64,000 bases of DNA from Azospirillum sp. TSH64 (GCF_003116035.1 NZ_LGQW01000015.1:263017-327016), one strand, 5' to 3'; counted from the first letter of the stretch, positions 41,170 to 52,866 are shown. Notes: a model not told the origin generated them from the letters alone. Numbers and translations: made by a program.

Positions 41170-41766
41170 ATGGTCGCGGTCCGCAAGCCCACTTTCTCAG
41201 GCATGACCGTCGCGGAGTTCCTCGACTGGAACGGCGACGGCACCGACACGCGGTACGAGCTGGTGAACGGCGAACCGCGCGCCATGGCGCCGGCGAGCAT
41301 CACCCACGGCATCCTGCAAAGCACCGTAGCCCGTCTGATCGGCAACCATCTGGCCGACCGGGCAACCGGCTGCCATATCGTGACCGCTCCCGGCGTGCAG
41401 CCCCGTGTCCGCTCCAGCCACAACATGCGCATACCCGACCTGGGTGTGACCTGCACGCCCGACGAACGGGGGCTCCGCACGCTGCCTGACCCGGTGCTGC
41501 TGGTCGAGATCCTCTCGCCCAGCAACGAGGCCGAGACCTGGGAAAATGTCTGGACCTACACCACGCTGCCGTCGGTCCGCGAAATTCTGGTTTTGTGGAC
41601 GGCCGGGGTCGGGGCGGAGCTTCTGCGGCGGCAGGCTGACGGAAGCTGGCCGGAGAGCCCGTTGGTGATCATGGCGGATGACACGCTGGGTCTGGAAAGC
41701 ATCGGCTACGAGGCCTCCCTGCGCACGCTCTATGCTGGAACGCATCTCGTCAGGCAGCCGGACTGA
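41170..41766 (+). CDS. Uma2-type (DUF820) putative restriction endonuclease-fold protein
   Basis: 198 residues from the ATG at 41170. TRYELVNGEPRAMAPASITH is the Uma2 N-terminal block. PDLGVTC and VLLVEILSPSNEAETWENVW give the Asp and Glu-x-Leu positions of a PD-(D/E)xK-like core. Uma2 proteins are abundant in cyanobacteria and some alphaproteobacteria, and their function is poorly known. It is inserted between yqeY and dnaG, which are adjacent in many relatives. Confidence 0.85.
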   Translation: MVAVRKPTFSGMTVAEFLDWNGDGTDTRYELVNGEPRAMAPASITHGILQSTVARLIGNHLADRATGCHIVTAPGVQPRVRSSHNMRIPDLGVTCTPDERGLRTLPDPVLLVEILSPSNEAETWENVWTYTTLPSVREILVLWTAGVGAELLRRQADGSWPESPLVIMADDTLGLESIGYEASLRTLYAGTHLVRQPD

Positions 41767-41882
41767 TCTGCACCGTCTGCGCCCTTGGGGCCGGCGGCGC
41801 TGGTTCCCATACTATGCCTCTGCTATAGCGTGGCCCCCATCGCTTCCGCCTATCGTCCTTCGCATCCGGTGACCGTTCGACC

Positions 41883-43790
41883 ATGGCTTTCCCGCCCCAA
41901 TTCCTGGAAGAACTGCGCACCCGGCTGACCCTGTCGGAGGTGGTCTCCAAACGGCTGCGGTTGATCCGCGCCGGCCGCGAGTACAAGGCCCCCTGTCCCT
42001 TCCACAATGAGAAGTCGCCGTCCTTCTATGTCAACGACCAGAAGGGCTTTTTTCATTGCTTCGGCTGCGGCGCCCATGGCGACATCATCGGTTTCGTCAT
42101 GCGTCACGACAATCTCGGCTTCCCCGAGGCGGTCGAGCATCTGGCCGGCGAGGCCGGGCTGCCGGTGCCGCGCCCGACGGAGGAGGACCGCCAGCGCTAC
42201 GAGAAGCGCAAGACCCTGCATGACCTCGTCGAGCAGGCGGCGCGCTGGTTCGAGCAGCAGTTGCACCTGCCGGCCGGCCGGACGGGGCTTGATTACTTCC
42301 TGCGGCGTGGGCTGGACGGCGAGACCATCGCCCGCTTCCGGCTGGGCTATGCGCCCGGCGATTCCAATGCGCTGCGCACCTATCTCGGCAAGCAGGGCTT
42401 CTCCGATGACGACATGGTCAATGCCGGGTTGCTGAAGCGGCCGGACGACGGCCGGTCGCCCTACAGCTTCTTCCGCAACCGCGTGATGTTCCCGGTGACC
42501 GACCGGCGCGGGCAGGTGGTCGCCTTCGGCGGGCGCATCCTGGAAGGCGATGGGCCGAAATACGTCAACACCGCCGACACGCCGCTCTTCCACAAGGGCA
42601 CGCTGCTCTACGGCCTGTCGCGGGCGCGGCAGGCGGCGGCGGACGGCAAGCCGGTGATCGTCGCCGAAGGCTACATGGACGTGATCGCGCTGGTCCGCGC
42701 CGGCTTCGAGGGGGCGGTGGCCCCGCTGGGCACCGCGCTGACCGAAACCCAGGTGCAGGAGCTGTGGAAACTGATCCCGGCGGCGGAGAAGGTGCCCTTC
42801 CTGTGCTTCGATGGCGACAATGCCGGCCGGCGGGCGGCCTGGCGGGCGGTGGAGCGCATTTTGCCGCACCTCGCCCCCGGCCAGTCGGCCCGCGTCGCCT
42901 TCCTGCCGGAGGGCGAGGACCCCGACAGCCTGATCCGCGCCCAGGGGGCGAAGGCGATGGGGGCGGTGCTGGAGGCCGCCATCCCGCTGTCCGACGCCCT
43001 GTGGCGGATGGAGAGCGAGGGCAGGCCGACCGACACGCCGGAGGCCAAGGCCGCGGTGAAGGCGGCGCTGGAGGCCCGTGTCGCCACCATCGCCGACCGC
43101 GACGTCCAGAGCTTCTACCGCACCGAAATGCGCCGCCGCGTCGACGAGGCCTTCGCCCCGGCGCGGCCGGCCTACAACCGCGGGCCATGGGTGCCGGGGC
43201 AGGGGCGGGGACGCTTCGGCGAGGCGCCGCGCCGCCATGTGCCGGGCACCCCCGGGCGCCTGACCTCCAAGCCGGCGGGGGAGGGGCGCGGCCGCGCCTC
43301 CCGCCTCGCGTCGATGCGCGAGCGCATCCTGCTGGCCACGCTGATCAACCATCCGGATTTGTTCGGCGAACTGGCGGAGCCGCTGGGCCTGTTGCCATTC
43401 GGTGACCCGGAGCTGGAAAAACTGCGCTGGGCGGTCATCGAATGCCTTTCCGACGACCGCAACCACGACTCGACACTTGACGCCGATGCGCTTTGTCGCC
43501 ACTTGTCATCCGCCGGCCATGAGACGATGGTCGGTGCTTTGCTAGGCGAGTCGACCTATGTCCATGCCGGCTTCGCCCGTCCGGACGCCTCCACGGAGGA
43601 TGCTCGGAAGGGATGGTGGCCTGCGTGGCGGCATCTGCATCACGAGCGGGTGCTCGACGATCTTAGGGAAGCGAAGGCCGCTCTGACCCGTGACAACAGC
43701 GAGGCCAACTTCGCGAGGGTCGTGGCTCTTCAGCAGGAGGTCATAAAGTCCGGTCTGGGTATCGCGGACAGTGACTTTGACGAGCTTTGA
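41883..43790 (+). CDS. dnaG: DNA primase
   Basis: Synthesises RNA primers for replication. 635 residues. The N-terminal zinc finger has Cys38-x2-His41 and Cys59-x2-Cys62 (CPFH / CFGC). A TOPRIM core follows with VIVAEGYMDVIAL (catalytic Glu) and FDGDNAGRRA (metal-binding Asp). The C-terminal DnaB-interacting part contains RERILLATLINHPDLF. It precedes rpoD by 200 nt, the conserved macromolecular synthesis arrangement without rpsU. Confidence 0.97.
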   Translation: MAFPPQFLEELRTRLTLSEVVSKRLRLIRAGREYKAPCPFHNEKSPSFYVNDQKGFFHCFGCGAHGDIIGFVMRHDNLGFPEAVEHLAGEAGLPVPRPTEEDRQRYEKRKTLHDLVEQAARWFEQQLHLPAGRTGLDYFLRRGLDGETIARFRLGYAPGDSNALRTYLGKQGFSDDDMVNAGLLKRPDDGRSPYSFFRNRVMFPVTDRRGQVVAFGGRILEGDGPKYVNTADTPLFHKGTLLYGLSRARQAAADGKPVIVAEGYMDVIALVRAGFEGAVAPLGTALTETQVQELWKLIPAAEKVPFLCFDGDNAGRRAAWRAVERILPHLAPGQSARVAFLPEGEDPDSLIRAQGAKAMGAVLEAAIPLSDALWRMESEGRPTDTPEAKAAVKAALEARVATIADRDVQSFYRTEMRRRVDEAFAPARPAYNRGPWVPGQGRGRFGEAPRRHVPGTPGRLTSKPAGEGRGRASRLASMRERILLATLINHPDLFGELAEPLGLLPFGDPELEKLRWAVIECLSDDRNHDSTLDADALCRHLSSAGHETMVGALLGESTYVHAGFARPDASTEDARKGWWPAWRHLHHERVLDDLREAKAALTRDNSEANFARVVALQQEVIKSGLGIADSDFDEL

Positions 43791-43990
43791 GTGTTGACGA
43801 TGCAGATCGTCGGCAATCGGGCGTCGGTTGATGGGTACAGAGGGCAACAGGACGGGGCCGCATGACAGTTTCTGTGATGGCGGGTTCTGGGTAGATACAT
43901 GGTCTGGGGGTGGGGCGGACGGGCCGGGGAACCGGGACCGGGCGCTCCTTTCGTCTTTATTCACTGGGGTAATGCGGGGGCACCGATCGC

Positions 43991-46024
<2,034 letters not shown>

Positions 46025-46064
46025 TTGGGATACCTGATCGGGAAGCGCATCGTTCGAGACGAAG

Positions 46065-46089
46065 CGGGGGCCTTTCGGCCCCCGTTTTC
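46065..46089 (+). terminator. Rho-independent terminator of rpoD
   Basis: Perfect 8-bp stem CGGGGGCC (46065-46072) / GGCCCCCG (46077-46084) with loop TTTC, followed by TTTTCGTTTTCG. Confidence 0.92.
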
Positions 46090-46169
46090 GTTTTCGGGTT
46101 TCCGCGTCGGAGCGATGAACGAGGGGTTGCAATTCCCCAAAGCTTTGTCGCAAAGTGCGGCCCGCGGTA

Positions 46170-46245
46170 GGGCCTGTAGTTCAGCGGTTAGAACGCGCCG
46201 CTCATAACGGTGTTGTCGTCGGTTCAAATCCGGCCGGGCCCACCA
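46170..46245 (+). tRNA. tRNA with CAU anticodon (Ile2 or elongator Met)
   Basis: Complete cloverleaf: acceptor GGGCCTG (46170-46176) with CGGGCCC (46235-46241), D stem GTTC/GAAC, anticodon stem CGCCG/CGGTG around loop CTCATAA, T arm GTCGG-TTCAAAT-CCGGC, discriminator A and encoded CCA at 46243-46245. The anticodon is CAU. The D-loop and acceptor look more like tRNA-Ile2 (read as AUA after lysidine modification) than elongator Met, but this cannot be settled by eye. Confidence 0.93.
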
Positions 46246-46280
46246 CGCCTCCCCGACCGACCCAACACTCTCCTTGGGAC

Positions 46281-47972
46281 ATGGCGGGGGGCATTTTCGT
46301 GGGCGACGTTCTCCAACTCATTCAATCGGCGGCGGCCGCTTTGCAGCGGCGGGAACCGGCAGCGGCGCGCAGGGCGCTGCGGCAGGCGCTGGCGCTCGAT
46401 CCGGGGCGCGGCGACGGCTGGAGCATCCTCGGCGTTGCGGCCATCGGCAGCGGCGATGCGGTGGGTGCGCTGGCGCCGTTCAGGCGGTCGCTGTGCAGCG
46501 CGCCGGGCAATCCCGCCTATGCCCGCAACCTCGCGGCCTGCATGAAACGGCTGGGGCGGGTGGAAGAGGCCGCCGCCGTCCTGCATCGGGCGGCGCTTGC
46601 CGGTGCGCTCGCTCCCGACCTGTTCTGCGATCTCGCCGATCTGCGGCTGGGGAGCGGCGACGCATCGGCGGCGCTGCCGCTTTACCGGCTGGCGCTGCTG
46701 CTGGCGCCCGACCATGGGCGCAGCCTGAACAATCTGGCGGAGACCCTGCGCCGGCAGGCCATGCCGGAGGCGGCGACCGAACTGGGCCGGCTGGCCCGGC
46801 TTCGCGGCACGGCGCCGGCCTGGGCCGCGGCAGGAGCGGAACTGGTCGAGGCGGGGCGGATCGAGGAGGCGCAGCCGGCGCTCTGCCGGGCGCTGGCGCT
46901 CGATCCGGCCGATCCGGCCAGTTGGAGCAATCTCGGATTCGCGCATCTGCAACGGCATCGGGCGGAAGCGTCGGTGGCGTCCTTCGCCCAGGCCCGCCGC
47001 CTCGATCCGGCGCTGGCGGAGGCGGCGGTCGGGCAGGGCAGCGCGCTGATGCTGATGGGGCGCCTGCGCGAGGGGGCGGCGCTCTATGAGGAAAGGCTGC
47101 GGCTGCCGCTGTTCCAGCCGCCGCGCCGTTTCGACCGGCCGGACTGGGACGGCAGCATCCGGCCGGGGGCGACGCTGCTGATCCATGCCGACCGTGGCAT
47201 AGGCGATGCGATCCAGTTCATCCGCTATGCGCCGATCCTGCGGGCGCAGGGGATGCGGGTGCTGTTCTGCGGCCAGGAAAACCTGCTGGGGCTGCTGCGG
47301 TCCTCACGCATCGTCGACGCCGCCTTCGGCTATGACGACGAACTGCCGCCCTACGACATGCATGCCCATGTGATGAGCCTGGTCCATCGGATGGGGACCG
47401 GGCTGGACAGCATTCCCGCGGACATCCCCTATCTCCACGCTTCGCAGGCGGCGAAGGCCCTCTGGGCCGGGAGGGCCGCGGGTCTGGAGGGGCTGAGGAT
47501 CGGCATCGTCTGGGCCGGTTCGGTGCATTTCCGCTATGACCGCGTCCGTTCGCCCCGTCTGGAGCCGCTGCTGCCGCTGTTCGGCATTCCGGGGACGACG
47601 GCGGTGGTGCTCCAGTTCGGGCAGGGGCGCGACGACATGGCCAAATTCCCGCTGCCCGCCGGCACCGTCGATTGGGGCTGCTCGTTGCAGGGCATGGACA
47701 ACACCGCGGCGGCCCTGGGCGAGCTGGATGTGGTGGTCAGTTCCTGCACCTTCATGGCCCATCTGGCTGGCGCGCTGGGCCGGCCGGTGTCGGTGCTGCT
47801 GCATGCCGGTTCGGAATGGCGCTGGCTGAGCGGGCGAGAGGAGTCGCCCTGGTATCCGACGGCGCGGCTCTACCGCCAGGCGGCTCCCGGCGACTGGTCG
47901 GGGCCGGTTGAGCGGCTGCGGGCCGATCTGGCGGCGTTGGCGGCGCGGCGGATTGCCCTGGCCGGCAACTGA
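46281..47972 (+). CDS. TPR protein with glycosyltransferase-like C-terminal domain
   Basis: 563 residues from the ATG at 46281. A GTG at 46299 is also possible, while a frame beginning at 46155 would read through the tRNA. About eight TPR-like helix pairs fill residues 15-300 ([40 protein letters not shown]). The C-terminal half has the features of TPR-glycosyltransferases of the GT9/SPINDLY-like type ([67 protein letters not shown]). It may act in flagellin or surface glycan modification. Target unknown. Confidence 0.82.
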   Translation: MAGGIFVGDVLQLIQSAAAALQRREPAAARRALRQALALDPGRGDGWSILGVAAIGSGDAVGALAPFRRSLCSAPGNPAYARNLAACMKRLGRVEEAAAVLHRAALAGALAPDLFCDLADLRLGSGDASAALPLYRLALLLAPDHGRSLNNLAETLRRQAMPEAATELGRLARLRGTAPAWAAAGAELVEAGRIEEAQPALCRALALDPADPASWSNLGFAHLQRHRAEASVASFAQARRLDPALAEAAVGQGSALMLMGRLREGAALYEERLRLPLFQPPRRFDRPDWDGSIRPGATLLIHADRGIGDAIQFIRYAPILRAQGMRVLFCGQENLLGLLRSSRIVDAAFGYDDELPPYDMHAHVMSLVHRMGTGLDSIPADIPYLHASQAAKALWAGRAAGLEGLRIGIVWAGSVHFRYDRVRSPRLEPLLPLFGIPGTTAVVLQFGQGRDDMAKFPLPAGTVDWGCSLQGMDNTAAALGELDVVVSSCTFMAHLAGALGRPVSVLLHAGSEWRWLSGREESPWYPTARLYRQAAPGDWSGPVERLRADLAALAARRIALAGN

Positions 47973-48234
47973 CGGGGCCGCTCTGAAGCCTTTTCGGCAC
48001 AAGCGTGGCCGTCCCGCACAAATTTTGCTGCAAGCCTCATAAAGTCTGGAATAAAGGATGCGCGGCGCGCGTTCGCACCCATATGCATCGGGTCTCCCAT
48101 TCGGCCGCAAGGTCGGTGGAGCCGGCCCGGCCTCTGGAGTTGCGGCGCCCTCGTCGTCCCCGTCCGCCTTGTCGGCAGAAGGGGGAGGCCATGGCGTGAG
48201 CCGTGGCGTGATCGGTTAAGGATCGGGTGCGCGG

Positions 48235-48744
48235 TTGAGCAAATTCGGGGTCGATCTGGAAGTCCACATCGCGTCCTTGCGGCGCTACGCGCGCGCGCTG
48301 ATGCGCAACAGCGCGGATGCGGAGGATCTGGTGCAGGAGGCGCTGACGCGCGCGGTGGCGCGTGCCGACAGCTTCCAGGCGGGGACGAACCTGCGGGCAT
48401 GGCTTTTCACCATCCTGCACAACGTCCACGTCAATCAGGTCCGTTCCAAGGCTGCCCGGCCGCAGGAGGTCGACGTCGACGACGTCGAATCCAAGCTGGT
48501 CAGCCCGCCCCGGCAGGAGGAGCGTGTCGAGCTGCGCGAGATGATGCGCGCGGTCGACGAGTTGCCGGAGGAACAGCGCAAGGTGCTGCTTCTGGTGGCG
48601 CTGGAGGGCCTGAAATACGACGAGGTCGCCGATATGCTCGGCGTGCCGATCGGGACCGTCATGTCGCGCCTGTCCAGGGCGCGCGAGGCGGTACGGGCGA
48701 AACTGGCGAACGAGGGTGGCGTTACCCTCCGGCGGGTGAAGTGA
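48235..48744 (+). CDS. ECF-type sigma factor
   Basis: 169 residues from a TTG start at 48235. No better ATG is available upstream without leaving the conserved region. Region 2 shows LRRYARALMRNSADAEDLVQEALTRAV and region 4 LPEEQRKVLLLVALEGLKYDEVADMLGVPIGTVMSRLSRARE. It overlaps its cognate anti-sigma gene by one base (TGATG), the usual coupling for ECF pairs. The promoter target and inducing stress cannot be read from the sequence. Confidence 0.93.
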   Translation: MSKFGVDLEVHIASLRRYARALMRNSADAEDLVQEALTRAVARADSFQAGTNLRAWLFTILHNVHVNQVRSKAARPQEVDVDDVESKLVSPPRQEERVELREMMRAVDELPEEQRKVLLLVALEGLKYDEVADMLGVPIGTVMSRLSRAREAVRAKLANEGGVTLRRVK

Positions 48745-49691
48745 TGAACGCGCATCAGGGACTGGGACGGGTCACGGAGGACGAACTCCACGCCTATGTC
48801 GACGGGCAGCTGGACGGCAACCGTCGTCTGGCGGTGGAGCGATGGCTGGCCGAGGATCCGGAGGCGGCACGCCGGGCGGAGGATTACCGCGCCCAGGCGA
48901 TCCTGCTGCACGAGATGTTCGACACCGTCCTGCGCGAGCCGCCGAGCGACAAGGTTCAGGAACTGTCCGACCGGCTGAAGGGACGCGTCGCCTTCAACGA
49001 CAACCGTCCGGCCTGGCATGCCCGTCCGCTGGTGCGTTTCGCCGCGGCGGTGATGCTGGTGGTCGCCGGCGCCGCCGGCGGCTGGATGGGCCGTGGCGTC
49101 GACCAGCAGGCCGCCGTCCCCGTCGCCCAGCAGCGCCAGACGCTTGCCACCTTCGCCCAGGAAGCCACCCAGGCGCACCGCTTCTACACCTCGGACGAAC
49201 GCTTCCAGGTGGAGCTCGGCGCCGACAATCAGGACGAGCTGAACGGCTGGCTGTCCAAGCGGATGGGACGCGACGTCTTCGGGCCGGACCTGGGCCGCGT
49301 CGGCTATCGCCTGATCGGCGGCCGCTCGCTGCCGACCGATCTCGGCGCCGGCGCGCAGTACATGTATGCCAACGATGGCAACAAGCGGATCACCCTGTTC
49401 GTCGGCGCCCCGCAGAGCGGCAACCAGTCGAACTTCAGCTTCACCCAGAACGGCGACGTGGCGACCTTCTACTGGGTCGAAGGGCCGCTGGCCTACGCGT
49501 TGGCCGGCCGCCTGTCGAAGGAGGAGCTGCTGGAGATCGCCAAGGCGGTCTATCAGGACGTGAAGGCCGGCCCGCCGCGGCGCGAGGCCCCGCCGGAGCA
49601 GCCCCAGCAGCAGCCCCAACAGCAGCAGCAGCAGGAGCAGCCGGCGGGCGTGCAGCCGATCAGCGACACGCACAAGGCCAAGGAAAGCTGA
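48744..49691 (+). CDS. Membrane anti-sigma factor partner of the ECF sigma
   Basis: 315 residues. The N-terminal domain (VTEDELHAYVDGQLDGNRRLAVERWLAEDPEA) is a zinc-less anti-sigma-like helical domain that would hold the sigma factor in the cytoplasm. One membrane helix at about 97-114 (VRFAAAVMLVVAGAAGGWMG) leads to a periplasmic sensory domain (HRFYTSDERFQVELGADN, DLGRVGYRLIGGRSLPTDLGAGAQYMY). The extreme C-terminus is Gln/Pro-rich (about 285-305). It would release the sigma factor upon envelope stress. Transcribed with the sigma gene and followed by a terminator. Confidence 0.88.
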   Translation: MNAHQGLGRVTEDELHAYVDGQLDGNRRLAVERWLAEDPEAARRAEDYRAQAILLHEMFDTVLREPPSDKVQELSDRLKGRVAFNDNRPAWHARPLVRFAAAVMLVVAGAAGGWMGRGVDQQAAVPVAQQRQTLATFAQEATQAHRFYTSDERFQVELGADNQDELNGWLSKRMGRDVFGPDLGRVGYRLIGGRSLPTDLGAGAQYMYANDGNKRITLFVGAPQSGNQSNFSFTQNGDVATFYWVEGPLAYALAGRLSKEELLEIAKAVYQDVKAGPPRREAPPEQPQQQPQQQQQQEQPAGVQPISDTHKAKES

Positions 49692-49715
49692 GAGGCTGTT
49701 CAAGGCAGATCGAGG

Positions 49716-49734
49716 GGGGCGCCGATGGCGCCCC
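49716..49734. terminator. Terminator between the anti-sigma and hydrolase genes
   Basis: Stem GGGGCGCC (49716-49723) / GGCGCCCC (49727-49734) with a 3-nt loop, then TTGTCGTTT. It lies 25 nt after the anti-sigma stop between two convergent genes. A short direct repeat, ATCGTTTCGGCA / GTCGTTTCGGCA, follows. Confidence 0.75.
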
Positions 49735-49785
49735 TTGTCGTTTCGGCAGAGCTTATCGTTTCGGCATGCCTTAAGTTTCTAGGCC

Positions 49786-50436
49786 TCATCGCTCCAGCAG
49801 GTAGGTCTTCAGCCAGTCGCGCACCTCGCGGCAGACCGCCTCCGACGCCTCTTCCAGCGCGTGGCCGGTGCCGGGGACCAGAACCAGCTTCTTCGGCTCG
49901 CCCGCCTTGCGGTGGACATGAATAGAGCAGCTGGCCGGCAGGATCTCGTCCGCCTCGCCGTGGATCAGCAGGACCGGGCAGGACAGGTCGCCGACCGGAT
50001 CGGTGCCGTAGCCCTGGGTCGCCAGCGTCACCACGGTGCAGACCGCACCCCGGTTCGACGCCGCCGCCTGTATGACCACCGCGCCGCCGAAGGAATGGCC
50101 GACCAGCGCCACATGGTGGATGCCCTGCTGGCCCAGGAAGCTGAGCCCGCACAGCACGTCGTTCACCGCCTCCTCCAGGTCGCGCGGATCGCGGAAGCGC
50201 AGGCGCAGCGAGGCGACCCGGTCGGCGGTGAAATCCGCGGACAGGCGCGGATAAAGCCCGCGTGCCGGGCTGTCGAACCCGCCGCCGACCCCTCCGACCC
50301 ACAGCACCGCCAGTTCGCCGTCCGGCACCGGGTAAAAGCGGGCCTGGACCGGGCCGCGGTCGGTTTCGAGTGTCACCGGCCGAAAGCCCTCGGCGTCGAC
50401 GATGCCCATGGTGGCGTCCAGAAGCGGCACGGCCAT
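49786..50436 (-). CDS. Small alpha/beta hydrolase (dienelactone hydrolase-like fold)
   Basis: 216 residues. VALVGHSFGGAV carries the nucleophile Ser in GHSFG. LLIHGEADEILP supplies the acid Asp/Glu and GTGHALEE the catalytic His. There is no signal peptide, so it is cytoplasmic. The early PVQARFYPVPDGELAVLWVGGVGGGFDSPARGLYP segment resembles esterase/thioesterase-like proteins. The substrate is unknown. It converges on the sigma/anti-sigma operon and is divergent from the SRPBCC gene. Confidence 0.85.
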   Translation of the reverse strand: MAVPLLDATMGIVDAEGFRPVTLETDRGPVQARFYPVPDGELAVLWVGGVGGGFDSPARGLYPRLSADFTADRVASLRLRFRDPRDLEEAVNDVLCGLSFLGQQGIHHVALVGHSFGGAVVIQAAASNRGAVCTVVTLATQGYGTDPVGDLSCPVLLIHGEADEILPASCSIHVHRKAGEPKKLVLVPGTGHALEEASEAVCREVRDWLKTYLLER

Positions 50437-50575
50437 CCTCCCATCCGATCTTTGCTGTAGGGACTAACAACGCAGACGCCCTGCGGTTGCCGCTTACCAC
50501 AGCAGGTGAGGCAACGAAGCCGCAACCCGGCTGTTCTCTGTCCATGGTCTTTGCACAGACGGGAAAGGAGCGGCG

Positions 50576-51415
50576 ATGGCGTCGAACAGTTTGACCGGGT
50601 GGGGTGGCCGCCGGCCGCAGCCGGACTCTCTCCTCTCTGGCCTGGGGTCCGGCCTTGCGGGGGTGGGATCGGGCGATGCCGCGACCGGCGGCCGCTGGCT
50701 TGCCATGGTCGGCGGTACGGCACTCGGCGTCCTGGGATTGCAGCGGCCGGGTTGGGGCGGGGCGATGATGGCGTTGGGCGGCGCCGGCCTGTTCGCCGCT
50801 GCTGCCCTCGGGATGCGGCCCTTCGGTGAGCGGTCGTTGCGCGTCGCGCCCGACCCCGGCGCGTGGCGCCACCAGGGTCCGGCCACCCGCCGCCGCTCGC
50901 TGACGCCGGAACGCACGCAGGCGGTGGTCACCATCGCGTCGGATGCCGGGACGATCTTCCGCTTCTGGCGCAACTTCGCCAACCTGCCCAAGCTGATGCC
51001 GCAGCTTGAGCGGGTCGATGTGCTGTCGGCGACCGAAAGCCGCTGGATCGGCAAATCCGCGACAGCGTCCACCGGGGGGACCGCAGGCGAGGCGCCGAAC
51101 TGGCGCTGCGTGCTGGACCGCGTCGACGAGGACCGGCTGCTGACTTGGCATACGGTGGGCGAGACGGCCCTGCCGCACCGCGCCTCGCTGATGCTGAGCC
51201 CGGCGCCGGGCGACCGCGGGACTGAGGTGCGGCTGACGCTGGTCTACCGCGTGCCGGCGACCGAGGTGGCGGCGCTGCTGGGCATCACGCCGGCTGCCCA
51301 GGCGGAGGAGGCGCTGCGCCGGCTGAAGCAGCGGGTGGAGACGGGCGAGCTGTCCACCATCGAGCGGCAGCCGCGCGGCGGAACCTCCGGTCCCTTCCGG
51401 GAGGCGACGGAATGA
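50576..51415 (+). CDS. SRPBCC-domain membrane protein
   Basis: 279 residues behind AAAGGAGCG. The N-terminal region holds two short hydrophobic segments (WLAMVGGTALGVLGLQ, GGAMMALGGAGLFAAAALGM), like the DUF2892-type membrane hairpin often fused to such proteins. The C-terminal domain (about 105-250) is a START/SRPBCC ligand-binding fold (QAVVTIASDAGTIFRFWRNFANLPKLMPQLERVDVL, in parts). It overlaps the dehydrogenase gene (ATGA), so the two act together. The ligand is unknown. Confidence 0.78.
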   Translation: MASNSLTGWGGRRPQPDSLLSGLGSGLAGVGSGDAATGGRWLAMVGGTALGVLGLQRPGWGGAMMALGGAGLFAAAALGMRPFGERSLRVAPDPGAWRHQGPATRRRSLTPERTQAVVTIASDAGTIFRFWRNFANLPKLMPQLERVDVLSATESRWIGKSATASTGGTAGEAPNWRCVLDRVDEDRLLTWHTVGETALPHRASLMLSPAPGDRGTEVRLTLVYRVPATEVAALLGITPAAQAEEALRRLKQRVETGELSTIERQPRGGTSGPFREATE

Positions 51416-52593
51416 AGGCGCTCTGCTGGAACGGAACCAACGACCTGCGGGTGGAGCGGGTGCCCGACCCGGTGCTGGTCAATCCGCATGACGTGATCGT
51501 CAAGGTGGCGCTGTCGTCGGTCTGCGGGTCGGACCTGCACCTGCTCGACGGCTATGTGCCAACCATGCGGCCCGGCGACATCATCGGCCACGAGTTCCTG
51601 GGCGAGATCGTCGAGAAGGGGCCGGAGGTCCGCTATCTCAACCGCGGCGACCGGGTCATCACGGTGTCGATCATCGGCTGCGGCCAGTGCGGGCACTGCC
51701 GGCACGGCGAAAGCTCGCTGTGCGACAACTCCAACCCGAATCCGGACTATGCCCGCACCGCCTACGGCCATTGCGGCGCCGGCATCTTCGGCTACAGCCA
51801 TGCCTTCGGCGGCTATGCCGGCAGCCATGCCGAGTACATCCGCGTGCCCTATGCCGACTTCAACGCCTTCCGCGTGCCCGACGGGGTGAGCGACGAGAAG
51901 GCTGTCTTCGTCTCCGACGCGGTGCCGACCGGCTACATGGCCGCCGACATGGCGGGCATCAAGCCGGGCGACGTGGTGGCGGTGTGGGGCTGCGGCGGCG
52001 TCGGCCAGATGGCGATCCGCAGCGCCTTCCTGCTGGGGGCGGAGCGGGTGATCGGCATCGACCGCGTGCCCGACCGGCTGCGCGCCGCCCAGATGAAGGC
52101 AGGGGCGGAGACGCTGGATTACAGCCGCGTCGACATCTTCGACGCGCTTCAGGCGATGACCGGCGGGCGCGGTCCCGACGTCTGCATCGACGCCGTCGGC
52201 ATGGAGGCCGACAGCGGGTCGAACGCGGTGGAGGATCTCTATGACCGGGCCAGGCAGGCGGTGGGGTTGCAGACCGACCGGCCGGCGGTGCTGCGCCAGA
52301 TGATCGAGAGCTGCCGCAAGGGCGGCACCCTGTCCATCGTCGGCGTCTATGGCGGGCTGATCGACAAGTTCCCGATGGGGGCGGCGATGAACAAGGGCCT
52401 GACCTTCCGCATGGGCCAGCAGAATGGCCAGCGCTATGCCGAGCGGCTGTTCGAGCACATCCGCAACGGCGAGTTGGACCCTTCCTACCTGATGACGCAC
52501 CGGCTGCCGCTGGACGACGGCCCGCAGGCCTACCGCATGTTCAAGGAGAAGGCCGACGACTGCCTGCGCGTCGTCTTCGCGCCGCAGGGGTGA
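51412..52593 (+). CDS. Zinc-dependent alcohol/formaldehyde dehydrogenase
   Basis: NAD-dependent medium-chain dehydrogenase of 393 residues. The catalytic-zinc Cys38 sits in VCGSDLHLLDGY, the second ligand region is GDIIGHEFLGEI, and the structural zinc site is GCGQCGHCRHGESSLC. The cofactor-binding VWGCGGVGQMAIRSAFLLGA is in the centre. The long insert near residue 260-280 (GMEADSGSNAVEDLYDRAR) is typical of the glutathione-independent formaldehyde dehydrogenase subgroup. Cotranscribed with an SRPBCC protein and a small protein. Confidence 0.9.
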   Translation: MKALCWNGTNDLRVERVPDPVLVNPHDVIVKVALSSVCGSDLHLLDGYVPTMRPGDIIGHEFLGEIVEKGPEVRYLNRGDRVITVSIIGCGQCGHCRHGESSLCDNSNPNPDYARTAYGHCGAGIFGYSHAFGGYAGSHAEYIRVPYADFNAFRVPDGVSDEKAVFVSDAVPTGYMAADMAGIKPGDVVAVWGCGGVGQMAIRSAFLLGAERVIGIDRVPDRLRAAQMKAGAETLDYSRVDIFDALQAMTGGRGPDVCIDAVGMEADSGSNAVEDLYDRARQAVGLQTDRPAVLRQMIESCRKGGTLSIVGVYGGLIDKFPMGAAMNKGLTFRMGQQNGQRYAERLFEHIRNGELDPSYLMTHRLPLDDGPQAYRMFKEKADDCLRVVFAPQG

Positions 52594-52611
52594 TGCGACA
52601 AGGAGAGACAG

Positions 52612-52866
52612 ATGGAACTGGTCTATGCCTATCCCGCGGAGCGTGGCCGGGGGGTGGAGGCCGAGATCGTCGGCAGCCTGCGCGACCGCTTCGGCGACGT
52701 CGTGCAGCGGGGGCGGGAGGAGCGGGACGCCGAGCGCGGCGACCGGTCCGACGTGGTGGTGACGCTGGAGGTCGGCGACGACAAGGCCGAGGCGGCGCTG
52801 ACCGCGCTCCGCGCCCACCCGCTGGTGATCGATGCCGCCGCCCGGAGCTTCGGCGAGCGGGTGTGA
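52612..52866 (+). CDS. Small hypothetical protein, 84 aa
   Basis: Starts 18 nt after the dehydrogenase stop, behind AAGGAGAG. Predicted alternating alpha/beta (ELVYAYPAERGRGVEAEIVGSLRDRF, DVVVTLEVGDDKAEAALTALRAHPLVIDAA), a ferredoxin-like or ACT-like arrangement. Highly charged, no membrane segment. Its tight position suggests it belongs functionally to the SRPBCC-dehydrogenase operon. Family not recognised. Confidence 0.7.
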   Translation: MELVYAYPAERGRGVEAEIVGSLRDRFGDVVQRGREERDAERGDRSDVVVTLEVGDDKAEAALTALRAHPLVIDAAARSFGERV

